Shown here piece after piece: positions 6,385 through 9,968 of a DNA stretch of 9,968 bases (positions within the stretch are counted from its first letter, which is position 1; the number at the start of each line of letters is the position of its first letter). The DNA is from Patescibacteria group bacterium (lineage in GTDB: Bacteria; Patescibacteriota; Minisyncoccia; Phycocordibacterales; DATDWN01). The notes under the pieces are model-generated. The model saw nothing but the letters and a program-made list of their open reading frames with translations. It made no database searches and was not told the origin of the DNA. The translations under genes were made by a program, and so were the position numbers. Where the stretch lies: positions 1 to 9,968 of the forward strand of contig JAUPVY010000017.1 in NCBI GenBank assembly GCA_030916785.1, read 5' to 3'.

Positions 6385-6771
6385 ATGAAAGCAACTGCAA
6401 TTTCGATCTTAATAGCTCTGGCACTTATAGGTGGTGTTTTAGTACTTGGAAAAAATAGTTCGGAGCAGGACAGTGTTCCCGTAAACAATGTGAAGGTGAT
6501 TGACGGTACTCAATATATTGATTTAACCGCAAAAGGCGGCTACTCTCCAAGAAAAAGTACGGCCAAAGCAGGGATGCCGACCGTACTTCGTGTTAATACA
6601 AAAGGTACGTTTGATTGTTCATCAAGTATTAGAATTCCAAGCATGAATATATCAAGGAACTTATCTCAAACAGGAGTTGAGGAAATTACTCTAGGTAGTC
6701 CATCCGCTGGAGTCTTGAAGGGTACTTGCGGAATGGGAATGTACCCGTTTGAAATTGATTTTCAAAACTAA
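6385..6771 (+). CDS. Membrane-anchored cupredoxin-like protein
   Basis: This 128-residue protein has a hydrophobic N-terminal segment (4-22), then a linker and one small beta domain (about 43-127). The segment GGYSPRKSTAKAGMPTVLRV, then GTFDCSSSIRIPSMNIS, and the end TCGMGMYPFEIDF match the Cupredoxin_1-like domain found beside DsbD_2 membrane proteins. Probable copper ligands are Cys78, Cys115, Met117 and Met119; the classical cupredoxin His ligands are absent. The anchor places it outside the cytoplasmic membrane, where it could accept copper from the preceding membrane protein. A leading-edge role in detoxification or in loading a cuproenzyme is inferred. It has its own promoter, and the start lies at the predicted +1. 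Confidence 0.8.
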   Translation: MKATAISILIALALIGGVLVLGKNSSEQDSVPVNNVKVIDGTQYIDLTAKGGYSPRKSTAKAGMPTVLRVNTKGTFDCSSSIRIPSMNISRNLSQTGVEEITLGSPSAGVLKGTCGMGMYPFEIDFQN

Positions 6772-6795
6772 CTTATTATTTTGTCTCTGTTGTTG

Positions 6796-6801
6796 TATAA
6801 T
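6796..6801 (+). promoter_or_regulatory. -10 box of a leaderless yjbQ promoter
   Basis: A perfect TATAAT lies 8 nt before ATG 6810. The TTATTA at 6773-6778, 17 bp upstream, is only a weak -35 match. No Shine-Dalgarno site follows. The spacing is the same as at the other leaderless genes here. Confidence 0.6.
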
Positions 6802-6809
6802 GTACTCTT

Positions 6810-7337
6810 ATGACAGGAGAATTCATTACACACCTTGAAACAAAAAAATACCAAACAAAATACCGCACTGAGTTTATAACTATTACAGAAGATATAGAGG
6901 AGGTTATAAAAAAGTCGGGTGTCATGAGAGGTTCGGTACTCATTCAAACACACCATACAACTTGTGGTGTTTGGGTTAATGAAAACGAGAAAAACCTTAT
7001 TGGTCCTTCAGAAACTCTGGGATATGCATCAGATCTCCGAAAGGTTCTGGATAAATTTGCAGATCCTACTCTCGAATACGGGCACAATGATGTGTGTGAT
7101 GATAAAAACACAAGTGGTAAACGTAATACACACCTCTGTGAACCAGATGAAAACGGAGTAATTCATGAGTGTATAAATGGTCATGCACATGCACAGGCAC
7201 TTATGATACACCCATCCATATCACTTATTATAGAAGATAGTAAAATTTTAAAAGGTAAATGGCAGGAAGTTATGTTGGTAGAATTAGACCATGATAGAGA
7301 AAGATCAGTATCTTTTCTTGTTTCTGGTCAAAAATAA
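6810..7337 (+). CDS. yjbQ: YjbQ family (UPF0047) protein
   Basis: This 175-residue cytoplasmic protein belongs to the UPF0047 family, which is annotated as secondary thiamine-phosphate synthase from weak E. coli activity; its true role is unclear. Family motifs are present: QTHHTTCGVWVNE (46-58), YGHND (90-94), NGHAHAQAL (123-131), LKGKWQEVMLVELDHDRER (147-165). The His cluster at 48-49, 92, 125 and 127 probably binds metal. The protein is longer than the usual ~140 residues because of an added loop (about 95-122) with Cys96, Cys110 and Cys121. It directly follows the copper island but has its own promoter, so a link with copper is not implied. Confidence 0.88.
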   Translation: MTGEFITHLETKKYQTKYRTEFITITEDIEEVIKKSGVMRGSVLIQTHHTTCGVWVNENEKNLIGPSETLGYASDLRKVLDKFADPTLEYGHNDVCDDKNTSGKRNTHLCEPDENGVIHECINGHAHAQALMIHPSISLIIEDSKILKGKWQEVMLVELDHDRERSVSFLVSGQK

Positions 7338-7398
7338 ATTAAATGCCCGGTAGTAGAGGTTGGCATTGTGCCAAAGGCACGTAAATTGATGCCAACCT

Positions 7399-7421
7399 CA
7401 CTACGGGGCTATCCCGTAGTG
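7399..7421 (+). repeat. Perfect 9-bp hairpin (P3)
   Basis: CACTACGGG pairs with CCCGTAGTG around the loop GCTAT. No T run follows, so it is not a typical terminator, though it lies between two genes. Its 5' arm could pair instead with GTAGT at 7350-7354, which lengthens P2 with one bulged A, so two folds compete. Confidence 0.7.
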
Positions 7422-7451
7422 AAAATGATATAAGAAATCAAAGAAATATAT

Positions 7452-7457
7452 TATAAT
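7452..7457 (+). promoter_or_regulatory. Possible -10 box inside the inverted-repeat element
   Basis: A perfect TATAAT lies in the AT-rich middle of the block. Transcription from here would start near 7464 and give the methyltransferase mRNA a 70-nt leader containing the 7500-7514 hairpin. No -35 box or extended TG is present. It could be the gene's promoter, carried by the element. Confidence 0.4.
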
Positions 7458-7533
7458 GAACATGTCGTCATTACTCACCAATAATTATAAATTGATACTT
7501 TGCTCATAGAGCAATATCATTTTCTACTACCGG

Positions 7534-8415
7534 ATGCAAAATATTTTAATCACAGAAAAATCAAAAGATTATGAACTTTTGGATAGTGGGGAGGGAGAAA
7601 AACTTGAAAGATATGGCAGGGTTATTCTTCGTCGACCAGACCTACAGGCTATTTGGGAGAAATCATTACCAAAAGAAGAGTGGGAAAAATCCGACGCGGT
7701 TTTTACAAGGACCGGAACGGCAGGTAAGTGGAAAAAATCAAAAGAAATTAATGACACTTGGAATGTTTCTTTGGAAGAATTAGTTTTTGAGTTGCAGTTG
7801 TTACCATCAAAACACTTAGGGTTGTTTCCAGAACAAGGTGTGCAATGGAAATGGCTTGAGGAAAAAGTTAAAAGTAGAAAGTTAAAAGTGGAAAGTGAGA
7901 AAATAAAAGTACTTAATCTTTTTGGATATACTGGTGGAGCAAGCTTGGCTTGTAGTAAAGCAGGGGCCGAGGTCTGTCACGTAGATTCATCAAAGTTTTC
8001 AGTTGATCTAGCAAATATAAATATGAAGTTATCTGGACTCCAGGACAATAAAATTAGATTTATAGTTGATGATGTCAGAAAGTTTGTAGAAAGAGAAATA
8101 AAAAGAGGGGTAAAATATGACGTTGTTCTACTTGACCCACCTGTTTATGGAAAAGGTGTAAAAAAGGAAGTTTGGAAAATAGAAGAAGACTTACTGCCTT
8201 TGTTAAAAAGAATAAAACAAATACTTTCACCAAATCCACTTGCTGTTGTGCTCAATGGATATTCTTCTGGATATTCGAGCGTCACATATAAACAGGCCCT
8301 AGAAACTCTTACAGAAGATTTAAAGGGTGAGGTTTCCTGTGGGGAACTTGCTATAAAAGAATCGTCCCGGGGCAGGCTTTTGACCAGTGGTATTTTTGCT
8401 AGATGGGAAAATTAA
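7534..8415 (+). CDS. RlmI-like class I SAM-dependent methyltransferase
   Basis: This 293-residue cytoplasmic protein is probably an RNA methyltransferase of the RlmI/RlmK-like (PF10672-type) group. The N-terminal part has YELLDSG and the LRRPDLQAIWEKSLP segment, then HLGLFPEQ (94-101). The Rossmann core has motif I LNLFGYTGGASLACSKAGA (127-145), an acidic residue at Asp151, and the catalytic-type loop DPPVYGKG (201-208). The substrate is likely rRNA but cannot be fixed by eye. Residues of about 111-125 are encoded by a 14-bp tandem repeat and look like an added Lys-rich linker. The ATG is the first base after the inverted-repeat block, with no Shine-Dalgarno site; the next in-frame ATG lies too far inside. 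The end overlaps the PAP2 gene by 13 nt, so the two are probably cotranscribed. Confidence 0.85.
   Translation: MQNILITEKSKDYELLDSGEGEKLERYGRVILRRPDLQAIWEKSLPKEEWEKSDAVFTRTGTAGKWKKSKEINDTWNVSLEELVFELQLLPSKHLGLFPEQGVQWKWLEEKVKSRKLKVESEKIKVLNLFGYTGGASLACSKAGAEVCHVDSSKFSVDLANINMKLSGLQDNKIRFIVDDVRKFVEREIKRGVKYDVVLLDPPVYGKGVKKEVWKIEEDLLPLLKRIKQILSPNPLAVVLNGYSSGYSSVTYKQALETLTEDLKGEVSCGELAIKESSRGRLLTSGIFARWEN
7864..7910 (+). repeat. 14-bp tandem repeat inside the methyltransferase gene
   Basis: Units start at 7864, 7878, 7892 and 7906: AAAGTTAAAAGTAG, AAAGTTAAAAGTGG, a diverged AAAGTGAGAAAATA, then AAAGT. Three units are 42 bp, so the reading frame is kept. They encode the Lys/Ser-rich stretch near VKSRKLKVESEKIKV between LFPEQ and motif I. 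Confidence 0.8.
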
Positions 8416-8966
8416 AATTTATGAATTTTATTGATACTTTTGTACAAAACTATTTTGTATTAAATCGTACCGAAGGTATGACGGATTTTATGTATTTTGT
8501 TACTAGTATTTTTGATGTGACGGATGTGTGGAGTTTTCTCCGTTTTATGATTATTGTTTTGTGTATATCTGTTTTAATTTATTTTGTGAGAAATGCCAAA
8601 TATAGCTTACTGTTTGTTGTGGTTCTTTTTGTGGGAGCCATCTCCTCTTATTTTTTGAAAATATTTTTTGATGTCAGTCGACCTGCGATGGCGGTGGTTT
8701 CTGTTGTGGGGCAGAGCTTTCCAAGTTACCACGCTACAGTAGCCACATTGTTTTTTGTAATGCTCATATACATATTCGACGATCATCTGATGGGAATAAA
8801 AAGAAAAATATTTAATTTTCTTTGCATCTTGGGTATCTTTTTGGTTGCTGGTAGTCGAATCTATTTAGGTGTACATTGGGTGAGTGATGTTGTTGGGGGT
8901 ATGGTTTTGGGTATTCTGATATCATACATTTCCATCAAGATTTTTCAGTTTTACATAAACAAATAA
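8403..8966 (+). CDS. PAP2 superfamily membrane phosphatase
   Basis: This 187-residue integral membrane protein has about five or six helices. All three PAP2 catalytic motifs are intact: KIFFDVSRP (K-x6-RP), PSYH, and SRIYLGVHWVSD (SR-x5-H-x3-D), the last carrying the nucleophilic His. Such enzymes remove phosphate from lipid carriers such as undecaprenyl pyrophosphate or from phosphatidic acid; recycling of the cell-wall lipid carrier is a likely role but is inferred. ATG 8403 overlaps the methyltransferase end by 13 nt. An alternative ATG at 8421 (residue 7), 5 nt after that stop, gives MNFIDTF and fits equally well. folD follows after 6 nt, so 7534-9800 looks like one transcription unit. 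Confidence 0.88.
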   Translation: MGKLKFMNFIDTFVQNYFVLNRTEGMTDFMYFVTSIFDVTDVWSFLRFMIIVLCISVLIYFVRNAKYSLLFVVVLFVGAISSYFLKIFFDVSRPAMAVVSVVGQSFPSYHATVATLFFVMLIYIFDDHLMGIKRKIFNFLCILGIFLVAGSRIYLGVHWVSDVVGGMVLGILISYISIKIFQFYINK

Positions 8967-8972
8967 ATCAAC

Positions 8973-9800
8973 ATGATTTTATTGTCAGGAATACAGACTC
9001 GGGATTTTTTAAAGGAACGACTCGTGGAAGAGATCGGTCTTTTACCTGTAAAACCAAAACTAGTTATTTTACAAATAGGGGACAATGAGGAATCTAATGT
9101 TTATATCAAGCAGAAGAAAAATTTTGGAGAGAAGTTGGGTATTGTTGTGGAGCACAAAAAATTATCATCTGATGTAAAAGAACAAGAAGTGATAGATATT
9201 ATTGATAGAGATAATAAGGACAATGAAGTCGGAGGTATTATAGTTCAACTACCAATTCCAAAAAATTTAAATATTTCTAATATATTGAATTCAATAGAAT
9301 ACAAAAAAGATGTTGATGGTTTGGGTTTTGTGCAGAGAGGTATGTTTTACGGCGGTAATATTAATGCCCTTGTTCCAGCCACGGCTAGGGGGGTGATGTC
9401 TCTGCTTGATTATTACAAAATAAACATTGAATCGAAACACGTGGTTGTCATAGGACGATCTAGTTTGGTTGGTGGACCAATATCACAGTCTTGTTTAAAA
9501 AGGAACGCAACAGTCACGGTATGTCATTCAAAAACTGAGAATATTAAAGATATAACAAAAACAGCTGATGTTCTCATTGTTGCTTGTGGGGTTCTGGGTA
9601 TGGTTGATTCTACATATGTGAGAGGAGGTCAGGTGGTCATAGATGTTGGTATACATAAAACTGATCGAGGTTTAAGGGGGGACGTGGTGTTTGATGATGT
9701 AAAAGATATAGTTTCGGCCATTTCTCCTGTACCTGGAGGAGTTGGGCCCCTCACGGTTTTGTCTTTGTTCCAGAATCTCATTGATGCACAAAAAATATAG
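8973..9800 (+). CDS. folD: Methylenetetrahydrofolate dehydrogenase/cyclohydrolase
   Basis: This 275-residue cytoplasmic bifunctional enzyme interconverts 5,10-methylene-THF, 5,10-methenyl-THF and 10-formyl-THF, using NADP or NAD, and supplies one-carbon units. The catalytic domain has Tyr44-x3-Lys48, QLPIP (92-96) and DVDG (113-116). The Rossmann domain has VIGRSSLVGGP (159-169), VTVCHSKT (181-188) and DVGIH (224-228). The C-terminal SPVPGGVGPLT (251-261) is the family signature. PATARG (135-140) replaces the common PCTP-type motif, losing its Cys. Length is slightly below the usual 280-290. It starts 6 nt after the PAP2 stop without a Shine-Dalgarno site. Confidence 0.95.
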   Translation: MILLSGIQTRDFLKERLVEEIGLLPVKPKLVILQIGDNEESNVYIKQKKNFGEKLGIVVEHKKLSSDVKEQEVIDIIDRDNKDNEVGGIIVQLPIPKNLNISNILNSIEYKKDVDGLGFVQRGMFYGGNINALVPATARGVMSLLDYYKINIESKHVVVIGRSSLVGGPISQSCLKRNATVTVCHSKTENIKDITKTADVLIVACGVLGMVDSTYVRGGQVVIDVGIHKTDRGLRGDVVFDDVKDIVSAISPVPGGVGPLTVLSLFQNLIDAQKI

Positions 9801-9804
9801 ATTA

Positions 9805-9813
9805 TGTTAGAAT
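9805..9813 (+). promoter_or_regulatory. Possible extended -10 promoter of the last gene
   Basis: TGTTAGAAT is an extended -10 (TG at 9805-9806, TAGAAT at 9808-9813), 4 nt after the folD stop. Unlike the leaderless genes it would leave a leader of about 25 nt before ATG 9846. No clear -35 box is seen. Confidence 0.45.
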
Positions 9814-9845
9814 AGCCACATAATTAACAGTTAACCAAAAAAATT

Positions 9846-9968
9846 ATGCACCAACTATTTGAAAACATAGACAATACTCAAAAAAAGAGGCTTTTTAATG
9901 CTTTTCTAACAACAATTATATTACTAGCAGTTTTTCTGGGAGTTAAAGCATTGAGTGCAGTTAAAGAA
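9846..9968 (+). CDS. Start of a membrane-anchored protein, cut by the window edge
   Basis: Only the first 41 residues are present. A charged start, MHQLFENIDNTQKKR, is followed by a hydrophobic helix (about 18-33), then VKALSAVKE. This is a single N-terminal membrane anchor with the rest probably outside. The layout resembles the N-terminus of SIMPL (DUF541) proteins from related bacteria, but the domain itself is beyond the window, so this is only a guess. The start is the first ATG after the promoter; AACCAAAAAAATT before it has no Shine-Dalgarno site. Confidence 0.6.
   Translation, partial: MHQLFENIDNTQKKRLFNAFLTTIILLAVFLGVKALSAVKE

Larger units (their letters stand above)
7347..7533 (+). 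ncRNA. Possible structured RNA or 5' leader with a four-way junction
   Basis: Arms that pair exactly are P1 7347-7357/7523-7533 (11 bp), P2 7356-7366/7389-7399 (11 bp), P3 7399-7407/7413-7421 (9 bp, loop GCTAT) and P4 7421-7431/7514-7524 (11 bp). The arms abut with shared or almost no unpaired bases. Inside P2 is GTGCC-AAA-GGCAC (7368-7380); near the end of P4 is TTGCTC-ATA-GAGCAA (7500-7514). P1 ends on the base before ATG 7534, so folding would affect translation of the methyltransferase. The sequence matches no riboswitch I recognise. Transcription of this block is not shown. Confidence 0.35.
7343..7537. mobile_element. MITE-like 187-bp inverted-repeat element with ATGC flanking repeats
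   Basis: The block 7347-7533 begins with CCGGTAGTAGA and ends with its exact reverse complement TCTACTACCGG. It is flanked by ATGC on both sides (7343-7346 and 7534-7537), like a 4-bp target duplication. No ORF of useful size is inside. The right ATGC supplies the start codon of the next gene. Its internal arms fold into a four-way junction, so a structured RNA is a serious alternative. With one copy in view, mobility is unproven. Confidence 0.45.

Noticed and set aside
7356..7399. Resemblance of the GTTGGC...GCCAAC stem to an integron attC site
   Set aside because: attC sites have AAC in the left and GTT in the right core site; here the order is reversed, and no integrase or cassette is present.
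7462..7509. 15-codon ORF (MSSLLTNNYKLILCS) inside the inverted-repeat block, 4 nt after TATAAT
   Set aside because: The ATG would fall before the predicted transcription start, and its end is part of the 7500-7514 hairpin. Too short to support as a gene.
7347..7533. Retron-like msr-msd RNA, suggested by complementary ends and internal hairpins
   Set aside because: No reverse transcriptase gene is adjacent; the next gene is a methyltransferase.
9812..9819. ATAGCCAC repeats the 3' end of tRNA-His (2093-2100), as an att site might
   Set aside because: Only 8 bp match, housekeeping genes lie between, and there is no integrase; chance is enough.

Overview
The window looks like part of a small-genome bacterium of the Candidatus Patescibacteria (CPR) type, perhaps Parcubacteria. 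This is an inference. It rests on tightly packed short genes, mostly AT-rich DNA, no Shine-Dalgarno sequence before most genes, several genes whose ATG lies 6-8 nt after a TATAAT box (apparently leaderless mRNAs), tRNA genes without an encoded CCA end, and protein variants such as a YjbQ with an extra loop. The standard code with TGA as stop fits all the genes. Everything convincing is on the + strand.

Layout. Bases 1-74 are the 3' part of a tRNA-Leu(GAG), followed by a strong terminator. A secreted PA14/Ig-like surface protein (192-1379) comes next. It is clearly richer in G+C than its neighbours, has its own canonical promoter and ribosome binding site, and ends at its own terminator. A leaderless PduO-type cobalamin adenosyltransferase (1460-2011) and a tRNA-His (2030-2101) with a terminator follow.

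Bases 2157-6771 form a copper-homeostasis island. It holds a palindromic CsoR-type operator sitting inside a promoter spacer, csoR, a membrane-anchored DUF305 protein with a duplicated HH motif, a P1B-type Cu(I) ATPase, a fusion of an HMA domain to a DsbD_2/TauE-like membrane domain, and, behind its own leaderless promoter, a membrane-anchored cupredoxin-like protein. The likely logic is that Cu(I) releases CsoR, and the ATPase and the HMA-DsbD_2 protein move copper across the membrane. DUF305 and the cupredoxin-like protein could then bind it on the outer face, for detoxification or for delivery to a cuproenzyme.

The remainder is housekeeping-like: a YjbQ family protein (6810-7337), an RlmI-like SAM methyltransferase (7534-8415), a PAP2 phosphatase (8403-8966), folD (8973-9800), and the start of a membrane-anchored protein running off the right edge. 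Between yjbQ and the methyltransferase lies the most unusual non-coding feature, a 187-bp block (7347-7533). It has perfect 11-bp terminal inverted repeats, flanking ATGC direct repeats, and internal arms that can fold into a nearly gap-free four-way junction. It could be a MITE-like insertion or a structured RNA leader. No CRISPR array, transposase, integrase or rRNA is visible.
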